Shown one piece after another: positions 6,764 to 15,342 of a stretch of DNA of 47,602 bases. This DNA is from Spirosoma luteum DSM 19990. GTDB lineage: Bacteria > Bacteroidota > Bacteroidia > Cytophagales > Spirosomataceae. Numbering within the stretch: the stretch's first letter is position 1; every line of letters starts with the position of its first letter. Below the pieces are notes generated by a model. It ran no database searches. It had not been told where the DNA came from and saw only the letters and a program-made list of their open reading frames with translations. A program made the position numbers and the translations under genes. The DNA lies in assembly GCF_000374065.1 (NCBI RefSeq), contig NZ_KB893249.1, forward strand, positions 1-47,602, in the 5' to 3' direction.

Positions 6764-7960
6764 ATGTCTCCCATTCGTCTATCCGATTTAGCGTTTACCC
6801 TCGAGGCCGTCCTGGACGAAGCTTTTGGGAAGAAAGCGGTATGGGTAGTGGCCGAAAGCAGCGACATCAAAAACTACCCCGACCGGGGATACTGCTTCTT
6901 AACCCTCGTAGAGCGGGAATCCGCTACGCGCGAAACGCTGGCCAAACTCGATGCCGTTATCTGGCGACGTAACTACCATACCATCAGTGATTTTGAGCAG
7001 GAAACGGGTGTGGCCTTCGCCCGTAATATTCAGTTGCTACTGCTGGTTTCAGTGGGATTTAGTCCGGTGTACGGGCTGCGGCTGGAAATCCTGAAAATTG
7101 ATCCGTCTTTCACACTGGGTAACCTGGAACGGGAACGGCAGGCTGTACTCGACTCGCTGGTACAGGATCACCCGGAGTTGGTATGGCTGGAAGAGGGGCA
7201 CTACATTACGGCCAATCAGCTCCTGCCCCGCCCTGTCGTCATGCAACGCCTGGCTCTCATTACAGCCCCTAACTCCGACGGCTGGCGTGACTTCCGGCAC
7301 GAATTGGCTCAGAACCCGTTCGGGTATGATTTTGTGGTGGATGAGTTTCTGACGCAGGTACAGGGGCAGGGGGCTGAAAAAGCTATTTGCAGTCAGCTGG
7401 AACGGATTCGCACCAGTGGCGTGGCATATGATGCGGTCGTGATCGTGCGCGGAGGGGGATCGCAACTGGACTTTGGCTCGTTCGATTCCTACCTGATGGG
7501 GTACACCGTAGCGGGTTTCGATATCCCGATTCTGGCGGGTATCGGCCATGAACGCAACGTAAGTATCACCGATTTACTGTGTCATCAAAGTGTGAAAACA
7601 CCCACCAAAGCCGCTGCCTTTTTAATTGAACACAACCAGCAGTTTGAAGTAGCCTGTCTGCTACTTCAGGAACGCCTGAGCCGTGTGGCCCGCGAAGCCC
7701 TACAAACAGCCCGGGAGAACCTGGACCGGGAAACGGAACGATTACGGTTTGTAGGGCAAACGTATTTTCGGGAGCGCCATACCGATCTCACCGAAAAAAC
7801 CGTAACCATTCGCCACCTCGACCCGTCCAACGTACTCCGCCGTGGCTATGCCCTTCTGCTTCGAAATGGACGGATACTAACCAATAAAACGGGCATCTAT
7901 TCCGGCGAAACACTGCAGGTACAACTGCATGACGGAATGATTCAAGTCGTAAGTCAATAG
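6764..7960 (+). CDS. xseA: Exodeoxyribonuclease VII large subunit
   Basis: 398 residues, slightly short for the family. The N-terminal OB-fold (SDLAFTLEAVLDEAFGKKAVWVVAES) is followed by the catalytic domain with VIVRGGGSQLDFGSFDSY and the GIGHE motif (ILAGIGHERNVSITD), then a coiled-coil region and a C-terminal LRRGYALL segment. With XseB it degrades single-stranded DNA to oligonucleotides in the cytoplasm. Its start codon is immediately next to the preceding hairpin repeat, so leader and repeat are one. xseB follows 75 bp downstream. Confidence 0.95.
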   Translation: MSPIRLSDLAFTLEAVLDEAFGKKAVWVVAESSDIKNYPDRGYCFLTLVERESATRETLAKLDAVIWRRNYHTISDFEQETGVAFARNIQLLLLVSVGFSPVYGLRLEILKIDPSFTLGNLERERQAVLDSLVQDHPELVWLEEGHYITANQLLPRPVVMQRLALITAPNSDGWRDFRHELAQNPFGYDFVVDEFLTQVQGQGAEKAICSQLERIRTSGVAYDAVVIVRGGGSQLDFGSFDSYLMGYTVAGFDIPILAGIGHERNVSITDLLCHQSVKTPTKAAAFLIEHNQQFEVACLLLQERLSRVAREALQTARENLDRETERLRFVGQTYFRERHTDLTEKTVTIRHLDPSNVLRRGYALLLRNGRILTNKTGIYSGETLQVQLHDGMIQVVSQ

Positions 7961-8035
7961 GTCATACGTGGCGGATTGGAATGAGTAAAGCAATACGTAG
8001 CGTCAGCACCTTATGAATTACTGACTTACAACCTT

Positions 8036-8239
8036 ATGAATACCTTACCTATGACTTATCAGGAAGCTTACGACCAGTTAACCACGTTAGTCTACGAAAT
8101 TGAGACGGAGCAGGTATCGCTCGACGAGTTGCCCGATAAAATAAGGCTGGCCACCGGATTGATTACATTTTGTCAGGAAAGGCTGAGAGCCGTTGAGACG
8201 GAGTATCAGGAGGTTATTGAAAAACTACCAAAGCGATAA
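8036..8239 (+). CDS. xseB: Exodeoxyribonuclease VII small subunit
   Basis: 67 residues from the ATG at 8036; an in-frame ATG at 8051 (MTYQEAYDQL) is an equally good start and fits family alignments better. The sequence is a pair of helices with the family signature YEEAY-QL...IE-....SLDEL...I..A..LI..C...L, here YQEAYDQLTTLVYEIETEQ then SLDELPDKIRLATGLITFCQ. It binds XseA as the regulatory subunit of exonuclease VII. Position directly after xseA supports the call. Confidence 0.93.
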   Translation: MNTLPMTYQEAYDQLTTLVYEIETEQVSLDELPDKIRLATGLITFCQERLRAVETEYQEVIEKLPKR

Positions 8240-8397
8240 ATCAGGATTTTATTGGCGTAGGTATGTACCGTTTGCTAAACCTTCCCTAATTTTATCCCCA
8301 AGGTAACTACCAGTAGTACGGATGCGGCCGGGTTTAGGTTGTGCTGTAAGTAGAGAGGCCCGTATCTGTTAAATCCCTGTTTGATTCTATTGACTCT

Positions 8398-9720
8398 ATG
8401 AATTTATTTGCCAATATAACCCATGTACTGAGTTCTGATATACTAGCACGCATTGCGGTCTATATAGATGAATCGCCCGAAAAAACCGAAAAAGCCGTTC
8501 AGGCACTCGTCTACACCGTGATGGGCGGTTTTATGAGACGGACGACCAACGAAATTGGCGTTAATCAACTTTTCAACCATATTCAGAAAGGCCGTTACGA
8601 TGGTACGCTGATCGAAAATCTGCCCGTCGTCCTGCAAGACCCAGCCCAGACCAATACTATTATTACCCAGGGAAATAACGTAGTCAGTCATCTATTACCA
8701 GCCATGAAAAGCTCCATTGGGAGCATGATTTCGATTTATGCCGGTATTCGTAACTCATCGGCTATATCGCTCCTAGGCCTCATTACTACCTTGGTACTAC
8801 ATATACTGGGGAAGCAGGTCAAAGACCAGAAACTGAATGCCGACGCACTGGCGGCTTCGCTGTTTGCCGAACGCGATACGCTGGTCAATGAAGTGCCGGA
8901 GGATTTAATGCCCCAGTTGGTAGAAAAAGTTGGTTTGCAGCAAATTATAATGGGGCTGGCTGCCCCTGCCCGGCGCACCGTGGTCGAATCCCCGGGCCGC
9001 TCCACTACCGCTGCTATTCGCCCTTCGGTCACCTACGAACCAGCCGATGAGACCGACGGCAGCAATGAAACCCTGACCAAGTGGGGCGTGGGTGCTTTGA
9101 TTGCGGTGGCAATCGGTATTGGTGGTTATTTCCTCTACCAGAACACGCAGAAATACTCCAGCATGGGCGATGAAGCGAAGGTTACAACGGTTGAGAATGA
9201 TACCATTCAGGCCGATACCGTTACGCGTTCACTAGCCGTACCAACAGAGCCGGTCGTTCAGCCAAAGTCAACATCGGTTACAGCCCCAGCCAGTACGGTT
9301 CCCGCGGCTACGGCTGCTTCTTCGGGTAATTTGTCGCAGCAAATGGCTCCGTATGTGGGCAATGCAGCCCTACCCAAAGGCCGTGTGTTCCCGCTGGCAG
9401 GGATTACATTCCAGCCAGGCTCGCTCTCCCTGACACCCACTTCGCAGCCAGTTATCAGTGAGCTAGTCACCCTGTTGAAAACGTACCCTCAGCTACAAAT
9501 ACAGCTCATTGGCTATGCCAATGACGCGAAGGGTAGCCTTACCAATAAGAGTCTTTCCTTTAAGCGGGTCAATCAAATTAAGCAGCAACTAGTCAATTCT
9601 GGTATCAATTACCTGCGGGTTGACGCTATTGGACGGGGAACGGGAGTCAGCAGACTGGATACATCGGCTGCTCCCAGACCAACGCTCAGCAAAATTGACC
9701 TGAAAGTGGTAACCAAATGA
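8398..9720 (+). CDS. DUF937-like domain + transmembrane helix + OmpA-like domain protein
   Basis: 440 residues. Residues 1-190 are a helical DUF937-like domain with hydrophobic segments (SSIGSMISIYAGIRNSSAIS and the following LLGLITTLVLHILG). A linker precedes one clear transmembrane helix (GVGALIAVAIGIGGYFLY, about 230-248). A Thr/Val/Pro-rich periplasmic spacer follows. The last ~110 residues resemble an OmpA/MotB peptidoglycan-binding domain: FQPGSLSLTPTSQPVISELV, LIGYAND, LSFKRVNQIKQQLVNSGI, IGRGTG. The likely topology is inner-membrane anchored with the OmpA-like part in the periplasm holding peptidoglycan. Function is unknown. It is transcribed alone and ends in a terminator. Confidence 0.75.
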   Translation: MNLFANITHVLSSDILARIAVYIDESPEKTEKAVQALVYTVMGGFMRRTTNEIGVNQLFNHIQKGRYDGTLIENLPVVLQDPAQTNTIITQGNNVVSHLLPAMKSSIGSMISIYAGIRNSSAISLLGLITTLVLHILGKQVKDQKLNADALAASLFAERDTLVNEVPEDLMPQLVEKVGLQQIIMGLAAPARRTVVESPGRSTTAAIRPSVTYEPADETDGSNETLTKWGVGALIAVAIGIGGYFLYQNTQKYSSMGDEAKVTTVENDTIQADTVTRSLAVPTEPVVQPKSTSVTAPASTVPAATAASSGNLSQQMAPYVGNAALPKGRVFPLAGITFQPGSLSLTPTSQPVISELVTLLKTYPQLQIQLIGYANDAKGSLTNKSLSFKRVNQIKQQLVNSGINYLRVDAIGRGTGVSRLDTSAAPRPTLSKIDLKVVTK

Positions 9721-9744
9721 GTCCCGAAACAACTTGAGTAGTCA

Positions 9745-9779
9745 AACAAAAGAGACGCAATCGATGCGTCTCTTTTGTT
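9745..9779. terminator. Bidirectional intrinsic terminator
   Basis: 15-bp perfect stem AACAAAAGAGACGCA / TGCGTCTCTTTTGTT with a 5-base loop, A-rich on the left and T-rich on the right. It separates the convergent genes ending at 9720 and 9799. Confidence 0.85.
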
Positions 9780-9798
9780 ATAACCTGCCAAAATCTGC

Positions 9799-10518
9799 CT
9801 ATTTAGGCATGGCGAAAATGGAAGAATCAACTGTTGGATTGAAAACAATGTTCGACAGCTTCATAGTCATGGGTCCGGGCATGGCCGGGTTTTCCAACTC
9901 CATCGACGTAGGAATCGTTAATCCGTCAATCGTTTTGTAATTGCCATATTTGACCTTGACATCGCCCGATTGCCCTTGTACGTTAACCGTCGTTTTCATA
10001 CCCACCAATTGATTTGTATTGGTATCGACAAAGTAATTGGCCACGCCTTCCGGCCGGGTCACTTTCAGGTTATATACTTCTTTATCGTCCATTTTTTCCT
10101 TACCTACCAGCTCTACCGGGTATTTGCCTTCTTTAGCAACGGCCAGATCGGCACCGATTATATGGGCATTCCCTTTCTGCATTTTCACCTGGTCTTCCGG
10201 TAGTGCCTGCGGTGCAGTTCCGCCCTGCATTGGGTTGATGGTCCATCCTTTATCGCCATCCACTGCGGTTGTAATCTGCTGGCCCATAACAGAAATATCC
10301 GTACGCAGAGACTTACCCACCACCACTGTTGATTTGCCGGTAAGGTCCATGCCCATGACGTTCATGCCCTGGTCATAACTAACTGCCTTCACAGCCGCCA
10401 GCTTGTCGGCCCCACCCACGGCGCTAATGTTTTTATCAATTATTTCCTGCGCCGTCTGGGCAAAGGAAAAGACTGGAATAGCTACCAGAGCTACCAGCGT
10501 AATCAGTTGTTTTTTCAT
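9799..10518 (-). CDS. Secreted LolA-like (outer membrane lipoprotein-sorting-type) protein
   Basis: 239 residues with a clear signal peptide (MKKQLITLVALVAIPVFSFAQ). The mature part starts TAQEIIDKNISAVGGADKLA, the opening helix typical of LolA/LolB-fold proteins of Bacteroidota. A beta-rich body follows: GKSLRTDISVMGQQITTAVD, GWTINPMQGG, VYNLKVTRPEGVANYFVD, LVGMKTTV, KYGNYKTIDGLTIPTSMEL. The fold suggests periplasmic binding of a lipid or lipoprotein. It differs from true LolA in its long C-terminal half, so the ligand is unknown. The gene stands alone between a terminator and a divergent transporter. Confidence 0.75.
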   Translation of the reverse strand: MKKQLITLVALVAIPVFSFAQTAQEIIDKNISAVGGADKLAAVKAVSYDQGMNVMGMDLTGKSTVVVGKSLRTDISVMGQQITTAVDGDKGWTINPMQGGTAPQALPEDQVKMQKGNAHIIGADLAVAKEGKYPVELVGKEKMDDKEVYNLKVTRPEGVANYFVDTNTNQLVGMKTTVNVQGQSGDVKVKYGNYKTIDGLTIPTSMELENPAMPGPMTMKLSNIVFNPTVDSSIFAMPK

Positions 10519-10645
10519 GAATTAGTTTAGTCAAAAAATGGGTCGAATCTACTTCGGCCATCCGTAAAAGCGATACGAACTTCGTTATAACGCTGGGGAA
10601 AAGCGTTCAGTACTGCATGACCGGCAAGTTTTACGGCCAATCGGC

Positions 10646-10676
10646 TTGCAGGGCTGACGACTGTTCTCTACCTTCA
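10646..10676 (+). promoter_or_regulatory. Probable promoter of the nucleoside transporter gene
   Basis: TTG at 10646-10648 and TACCTTCA at 10669-10676 are separated by exactly 20 bases. This fits TTG-N19/21-TAnnTTTG with two mismatches at the end of the -7 box. It lies 30 bases before the start codon. Confidence 0.4.
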
Positions 10677-10706
10677 TTCGACAAACGTTAAACGCTTCCC
10701 TCTCCA

Positions 10707-11927
10707 ATGCTGTCAACAACCCGCGTTAAGCTTTCCATCATGATGTTCCTCCAGTTTTTTGTGTGGGGAGCCTGGTATGGTCAAGTAACAAAATACCTCG
10801 AAACCCAGCTTAGTGCCACTGGTATACAACAGGGAGCCGCTTTTGCAACTTTTTCGATTGCCATGCTCATTGCTCCTTTCTTTGTAGGCATGATTGCTGA
10901 CCGATATTTCTCCGCTCAGAAAGTTTTAGGAATACTTAATTTGGTAGGGGCAGCTATTTTGTATTTTCTTATTCAGGTCAACGATGCAGACCAGTTTTTC
11001 TGGATACTACTCGTTTATTGCTTCACCTTCGCACCTACCCTGGCCCTGACCACTTCCATTGCCATGCAGCAAATGAGTAGTCCGGAAAAGGAGTTTCCGG
11101 GCATTCGGGTATTGGGTACGGTAGCCTGGATAGTAGTCACAAACATTGTGGGGTACTACGGCTTCGGCGATCAGGTTACTATCTTTCAATTATCCATGTA
11201 CTCCGCCCTGGCGCTTGGTATTTTCTCGTTTTTTCTGCCCGATACACCCCCCAAAGCTGAAAAATCAACCTCATTCAGTCAAATTCTGGGTCTGGATGCC
11301 TTTAAACTATTTAAAGACCGCTCATTTGCCATTTTCTTTTTATCGTCGGTACTGATTTGTATTCCGCTCTCTTTTTATTACGCTATGGCCAATCCCTCGC
11401 TAACGGATGGCGGGATGCAGAACGTAGAGAATAAAATGTCATTGGGGCAGGCTTCCGAAGTTATTTTTATGCTGCTCATTCCGTTGGCCTATACCCGGCT
11501 GGGAGTCAAGAAAATGCTGATTGTAGGCCTCATAGCCTGGATTGTACGGTTCATTGGTTTTGGGTATGGTGATGGCGGCCCCGGCGAGTGGATGCTCTAC
11601 CTGGCCATCATTCTGCACGGCGTTTGCTACGATTTCTTCTTCGTAACGGGCCAGATTTACACCGATAACAAGGCGGGTGAAAAAATAAAATCATCGGCGC
11701 AGGGACTTATTTCGATTGCTACGTACGGCATAGGTATGGGCATCGGCTCTTATCTTTCCGGTTTTGCAAAGGATATGTTTACAACCGGTGATACGGTAAA
11801 CTGGACTCAGTTCTGGCTGGTGCCGGCGGGCATTGCGGCTGCTGTGCTAATCCTGTTTATACTCTTCTTTACCGACAAGAAAGTTGTACTGGCGCAGGAG
11901 GATGAAGTAGTAACGGGGAGTTTGTAA
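10707..11927 (+). CDS. MFS nucleoside:H+ symporter family transporter
   Basis: 406 residues with about 12 hydrophobic segments. The N-terminus LSIMMFLQFFVWGAWYGQVT and the loop FFVGMIADRYFSAQKVLG are characteristic of the NHS (NupG/XapB-like) family. RVLGTVAWIVVTNIVGYYG and LHGVCYDFFFVTGQIY are further family blocks. It likely imports nucleosides with protons across the inner membrane; the exact substrate is inferred from family only. The gene is followed after 19 bp by a small gene, so it may head a transcript reaching exonuclease III and beyond. Confidence 0.85.
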   Translation: MLSTTRVKLSIMMFLQFFVWGAWYGQVTKYLETQLSATGIQQGAAFATFSIAMLIAPFFVGMIADRYFSAQKVLGILNLVGAAILYFLIQVNDADQFFWILLVYCFTFAPTLALTTSIAMQQMSSPEKEFPGIRVLGTVAWIVVTNIVGYYGFGDQVTIFQLSMYSALALGIFSFFLPDTPPKAEKSTSFSQILGLDAFKLFKDRSFAIFFLSSVLICIPLSFYYAMANPSLTDGGMQNVENKMSLGQASEVIFMLLIPLAYTRLGVKKMLIVGLIAWIVRFIGFGYGDGGPGEWMLYLAIILHGVCYDFFFVTGQIYTDNKAGEKIKSSAQGLISIATYGIGMGIGSYLSGFAKDMFTTGDTVNWTQFWLVPAGIAAAVLILFILFFTDKKVVLAQEDEVVTGSL

Positions 11928-11946
11928 ACTTTGTAAAAACAAATCA

Positions 11947-12150
11947 ATGGAAAGAAAGGCCAAACCCCGCATTACATTTTACAGTGACATGAACGGCCCC
12001 CACGAGGAGCAAGTACGCGAGAACGCCCGCCGAACACCCGAAGAATGCTGGGAGATTTATCGGCAGATGCGCAGACTTTATGTCGAATTCACGGGCAACT
12101 CTCAAAAATTAGAAAGAGGAATTACTATTTCCACTCCCTCATGGATGTAG
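11947..12150 (+). CDS. Small hypothetical protein paired with a nucleotidyltransferase
   Basis: 67 residues, not assigned to a named family. The N-terminal part is polar and may start a strand (KPRITFYSDM). The middle, RTPEECWEIYRQMRRLYVEF, reads as an amphipathic helix. The last bases overlap the start of the nucleotidyltransferase by 10 bp (12141-12150), which suggests translational coupling. Small helical proteins of this kind often precede minimal nucleotidyltransferases in Bacteroidota, sometimes as toxin-antitoxin partners. The role is inference. Confidence 0.6.
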   Translation: MERKAKPRITFYSDMNGPHEEQVRENARRTPEECWEIYRQMRRLYVEFTGNSQKLERGITISTPSWM

Positions 12151-12641
12151 ATAATACCGACTTTCTTGCCTTTGTGGCCGCAGCCGATGCCCAAAAATTA
12201 GATTATATTCTAATCGGAGGTCTTGCCTTGATTCTCAACGGTGCGGTTCGCTTTACGCAGGATGCGGATATCTGGCTTCAGCCAACAAATGAAAATCGAG
12301 ATAAGTTTGTCAAAGCACTTGTAGCCTTTGGCTACGACGAGAGTGATGTAGAGACCATACGTTCGACTGATTTCACGCAACCCCAAATTGTGCGCATACA
12401 TGATATTCCAATGGATGTACTCACCCGCGTTCATCACCACTTCAACTATGCAGCGTGTCGGAAACGCGCAAAATCGGTTACCCTAAGTGGAGATTACACG
12501 GTATATTTCCTCCATATTAATGACCTGCGTGAAACGAAAGTACTGGCCCGACGTACAAAAGACCTAAATGATATTTTGATGATTGATGAACTCATTGCCG
12601 CCCGGAAAGAGCCCGATGAGTTCGAAACGGATAACTCGTAG
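12141..12641 (+). CDS. Minimal nucleotidyltransferase (AbiEii/DUF6036-like)
   Basis: 166 residues from the ATG at 12141 (MDVDNTDFLAFVAAADAQ). An earlier in-frame ATG at 12045 lies deep inside the preceding gene and is rejected. LIGGLALILNGAVRFTQDADIW is the hallmark GG...D-x-D block of polymerase-beta-fold nucleotidyltransferases: the GG turn followed by DAD as the metal-binding pair. A later block, IPMDVLTRV, may supply the third acidic residue (MDVL). The C-terminal half holds RETKVLARRTKDLNDI. Such proteins transfer nucleotides to RNA, protein or small molecules, and many belong to toxin-antitoxin modules. Stop codon TAG overlaps the GTG start of xth by one base. Confidence 0.8.
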   Translation: MDVDNTDFLAFVAAADAQKLDYILIGGLALILNGAVRFTQDADIWLQPTNENRDKFVKALVAFGYDESDVETIRSTDFTQPQIVRIHDIPMDVLTRVHHHFNYAACRKRAKSVTLSGDYTVYFLHINDLRETKVLARRTKDLNDILMIDELIAARKEPDEFETDNS

Positions 12642-13417
12642 TGCAACTTATTTCCTACAACCTCAACGGCATCCGGGCCGCTATGCGTAACGACCCAGCG
12701 CGGCCCGGCCTGATTGACTGGCTTTCCCAAAACGACTTCGATATTCTTTGCTTTCAGGAAGTGAAAGCGACGACCGATGTGGTAGACCTTTCTCCGTTTG
12801 AGCAACTTGGCTACCGATACCACTGGCACGCTGCCGAGAAGAAAGGCTACTCCGGCGTAGCAACCTTCTCCAGAATCGCACCAACGAACGTAGTACAGGG
12901 TTGCGGCTTAGCTGTGTACGACTGCGAGGGTCGTATCCTCCGCACCGACTTCAACGACCTGACCCTATTAAACTGTTACTTTCCATCCGGTACCAGTGGC
13001 GACATCCGGCAGGGTGTTAAAATGGCCTTTCTGCGGGATTTTTACGACTATGTTCAGGAGCTTCGGAAAACCCGGCCTAACCTGATAGTGGTGGGTGATT
13101 ACAACATTGCCCACACCGCCATTGATATTCACGACCCCGTTCGGAACAAGAACACGACTGGTTTTCTACCCGACGAACGTGCCTGGATGGACCGCTGGTT
13201 TGGCTCCGGCATGACCGATGCGTTCCGGCACAAACACCCGGATGAGGTAGCGTATAGCTGGTGGAGTTACCGGGCTAATGCCCGAAACAACAATAAGGGC
13301 TGGCGTATCGACTACGCATCGGTAAGCGATTCCCTGCGTAATCAGATACTTGACTGCCGGATGCTGCCCGATGCCAGCCACGCCGACCACTGCCCGGTTT
13401 GGTTATCACTAACCTGA
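12641..13417 (+). CDS. xth: Exodeoxyribonuclease III / AP endonuclease
   Basis: 258 residues starting at GTG 12641-12643, which gives the usual N-terminus (V/M)QLISYNLNGIRAAM. Catalytic motifs of the exonuclease III (EEP) family are all present: LNGIRAA, CFQEVKA with the metal-binding Glu, VVGDYNIAH, the DYASVS segment, and the terminal SHADHCPVWL with the catalytic Asp-His. It nicks DNA at abasic sites and has 3' exonuclease and phosphatase activity in base-excision repair. The start overlaps the stop of the nucleotidyltransferase gene by one base, so they are probably cotranscribed. Confidence 0.95.
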   Translation: MQLISYNLNGIRAAMRNDPARPGLIDWLSQNDFDILCFQEVKATTDVVDLSPFEQLGYRYHWHAAEKKGYSGVATFSRIAPTNVVQGCGLAVYDCEGRILRTDFNDLTLLNCYFPSGTSGDIRQGVKMAFLRDFYDYVQELRKTRPNLIVVGDYNIAHTAIDIHDPVRNKNTTGFLPDERAWMDRWFGSGMTDAFRHKHPDEVAYSWWSYRANARNNNKGWRIDYASVSDSLRNQILDCRMLPDASHADHCPVWLSLT

Positions 13418-13450
13418 TTATTTTTCGTACTTTAGTTTCTTAAACGGTTC

Positions 13451-13897
13451 ATGAGTATGAAACGGGGTTGGCAAGAATTAACAGCCACGTCTTATGTCGA
13501 TACAGTCGAAGAACTGCAAACGACGCTGGCAGAACAGGATTACGAACAGCTTTCCGAAGGGCTTCAAACGTTACTTACGAGTATGTCGCAGGAGCTGAAA
13601 CGGGCGTTGCGCAGCCAACTATCGCGGCTAATGATGCACGTGGTAAAGTGGAAAATTCAACCCGAAAAGCGGTCCGGCAGCTGGGCAGTTACAATTCTGG
13701 ATGCCCGCGAAAACATCGACGAGATCATGCGTGAGAAGCCCACCCTCAACCGCCGGTTTGTACAGGAAATATGGGATAAAACGCTTCAACAGCCTATCCG
13801 TAAAGCTGAGGAGGGAACACAATGCCGTACTACCCTGATGACGCTGACTTTTCAGGAAGTGTTTGACGACGAATATTCAGTCCTGAAAAAAGATTGA
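13451..13897 (+). CDS. DUF29 family protein
   Basis: 148 residues, mostly helical. It resembles DUF29: a short start (SMKRGWQELTATSYVDTVEE), a helix LQTLLTSMSQELKRALRSQL, the conserved LLxHxxKW-like block (RLMMHVVKWKIQPEKRSGSW), then TILDARENIDEIMREKPTL. DUF29 proteins are common in cyanobacteria and Bacteroidota and have no established function. The stop TGA (13895-13897) overlaps the TTG start of rluE. Confidence 0.75.
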   Translation: MSMKRGWQELTATSYVDTVEELQTTLAEQDYEQLSEGLQTLLTSMSQELKRALRSQLSRLMMHVVKWKIQPEKRSGSWAVTILDARENIDEIMREKPTLNRRFVQEIWDKTLQQPIRKAEEGTQCRTTLMTLTFQEVFDDEYSVLKKD

Positions 13898-14493
13898 CCC
13901 ATTTGGCTACCCCACGCTACTTTCTTATCTACAAACCGTACCTGATGCTATCGCAGTTTAGCCGGGAGGGCGATAAGCCCACACTGGCGGATCTGGCGTT
14001 CGATTTCCCGTCCGACGTGTACCCCGTTGGCCGGCTCGATGCCGATAGCGAAGGGCTATTGCTATTAACCAGCGACAAACAACTGAACCACCGGCTGCTG
14101 AATCCAAAGTTTCGGCATGAGCGCACTTATTATGTACAGGTTGATGGCCAGCTGACCACAGAAGCCGCAGAGAAGCTGGCAACGGGCGTTACAATTTCGG
14201 TGGATGGCAAGCCTTACCAAACGCTGCCTGCCATTGCCCAAATCCTGCCCGAACCAAAGCTGCCCATTCGCAACCCACCCATACGCTACCGGGCTGCCAT
14301 CCCCACGTCGTGGTTAGCCATTAGTTTGCACGAAGGTAAAAACCGGCAAGTCCGTAAAATGACCGCTGCGGTGGGTTATCCAACTCTAAGGCTGGTTCGC
14401 TGGTCCATTGAAACCCTAACCGCCGATGGGATGCAGCCCGGTGATGTTCGTGAACTCAGTCGGGACGAGGCAATGCGTGGGCTGAATTTATGA
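13894..14493 (+). CDS. rluE: 23S rRNA pseudouridine synthase, RluE type
   Basis: 199 residues from a TTG start (13894-13896) that overlaps the stop of the DUF29 gene. The catalytic motif is VGRLDADSEGLLLLT (Asp of RLD-DSEGLL). The RluE-specific block RNPPIRYRAAIPTSWLAISL with EGKNRQVRKMTAAVGYPTLRL is very close to that of E. coli RluE. There is no N-terminal S4 domain, also as in RluE. It isomerises one uridine of 23S rRNA. The last member of the tightly spaced plus-strand run from 10707. Confidence 0.9.
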   Translation: MTHLATPRYFLIYKPYLMLSQFSREGDKPTLADLAFDFPSDVYPVGRLDADSEGLLLLTSDKQLNHRLLNPKFRHERTYYVQVDGQLTTEAAEKLATGVTISVDGKPYQTLPAIAQILPEPKLPIRNPPIRYRAAIPTSWLAISLHEGKNRQVRKMTAAVGYPTLRLVRWSIETLTADGMQPGDVRELSRDEAMRGLNL

Positions 14494-14525
14494 AGCGTAC
14501 GGATGCCCGGTGGATAAATCAGGTA

Positions 14526-15221
14526 TTACAAGATGCCCTCATCCGCAAAACTGTAGTACGCTTTATCAGTAAAAATCAGGTGATCGAGAACAGGAATATC
14601 CAGTAACCGACCGGAATCTTTGAGTTTTTTTGTGAGATCTTTATCCGCCTGCGAAGGCGTAAGGTTGCCCGACGGATGGTTATGAAACAAAATCATCGAC
14701 GACGCCAGATGCTCAATGGCCTGCTTGAAAATCAATTTGGGGTCCGCTACCGTACCAGACACGCCCCCGGTACTGATATGAACCGGGCGCAGAATTTCGT
14801 TGGCGCGGTTCATGAGCAGAATCCAGAATTCTTCGTGCGGCTTATCGCTGAGGTGGGGAATCATCTCATTGTAGGCATCACGGGAGCAGGTCACTTTAGC
14901 CCGTATCGGGCGGTCCTGCTCTTTCCGTCGTCGGCCCAGTTCCAGAGCCGCAATGACACTGATGGCCTTTGCTTCGCCAATGCCCCTGAATTTGGACAGG
15001 TCTTTAATACTTAGCCGGGCCAGATCGTTCAGGTTATTATCGACACTTTTCAGGATAATTTTGGCTACATCGACCGCCGTCAGGTCAACGGTACCGGAGT
15101 TGATCAGAATGGCAATCAACTCCGCTTCCGACAGGGCTGCTTTCCCCTTAAGCATCAGTTTTTCGCGCGGGCGATCTTCTTCGGCCCAGCTTTGAATGGT
15201 GCCTGAACTGTGATAAGCCAT
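14526..15221 (-). CDS. radC: RadC family protein (JAB/MPN domain)
   Basis: 231 residues. The N-terminal part has a helix-hairpin-helix segment (LSKFRGIGEAKAISVIAALE), and the C-terminal part is a JAB1/MPN-type metalloprotease fold with the JAMM motif LFHNHPSGNLTPSQAD (His-x-His...Ser...Asp). The RadC name is historical and its involvement in DNA repair is disputed; the JAMM residues suggest a metal-dependent hydrolase. Full length, convergent with rluE across 32 bp, and downstream of rpsT with a terminator between. Confidence 0.93.
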   Translation of the reverse strand: MAYHSSGTIQSWAEEDRPREKLMLKGKAALSEAELIAILINSGTVDLTAVDVAKIILKSVDNNLNDLARLSIKDLSKFRGIGEAKAISVIAALELGRRRKEQDRPIRAKVTCSRDAYNEMIPHLSDKPHEEFWILLMNRANEILRPVHISTGGVSGTVADPKLIFKQAIEHLASSMILFHNHPSGNLTPSQADKDLTKKLKDSGRLLDIPVLDHLIFTDKAYYSFADEGIL

Positions 15222-15263
15222 GAGTATAAGTCGGTTACGGATTGATTTTGGTTACCAAGGTGC

Positions 15264-15297
15264 ACAAAAAAACCTTACCCGCAAAAAGGTAAGGTTT
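15264..15297 (-). terminator. Intrinsic terminator of rpsT
   Basis: 10-bp stem AAACCTTACC / GGTAAGGTTT around an 8-base loop. On the minus strand it is followed by a run of T (complement of 15264-15270). It lies 45 bases after the rpsT stop and upstream of radC. Confidence 0.85.
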
Positions 15298-15342
15298 CAG
15301 GATGGGTATCCCCACGCTAATCACTAAGCCAGATAGCTACGT

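Noticed and set aside
12045..12140. Longer start for the nucleotidyltransferase
   Set aside because: The added 32 residues are read from another frame of the preceding gene and do not resemble the family.
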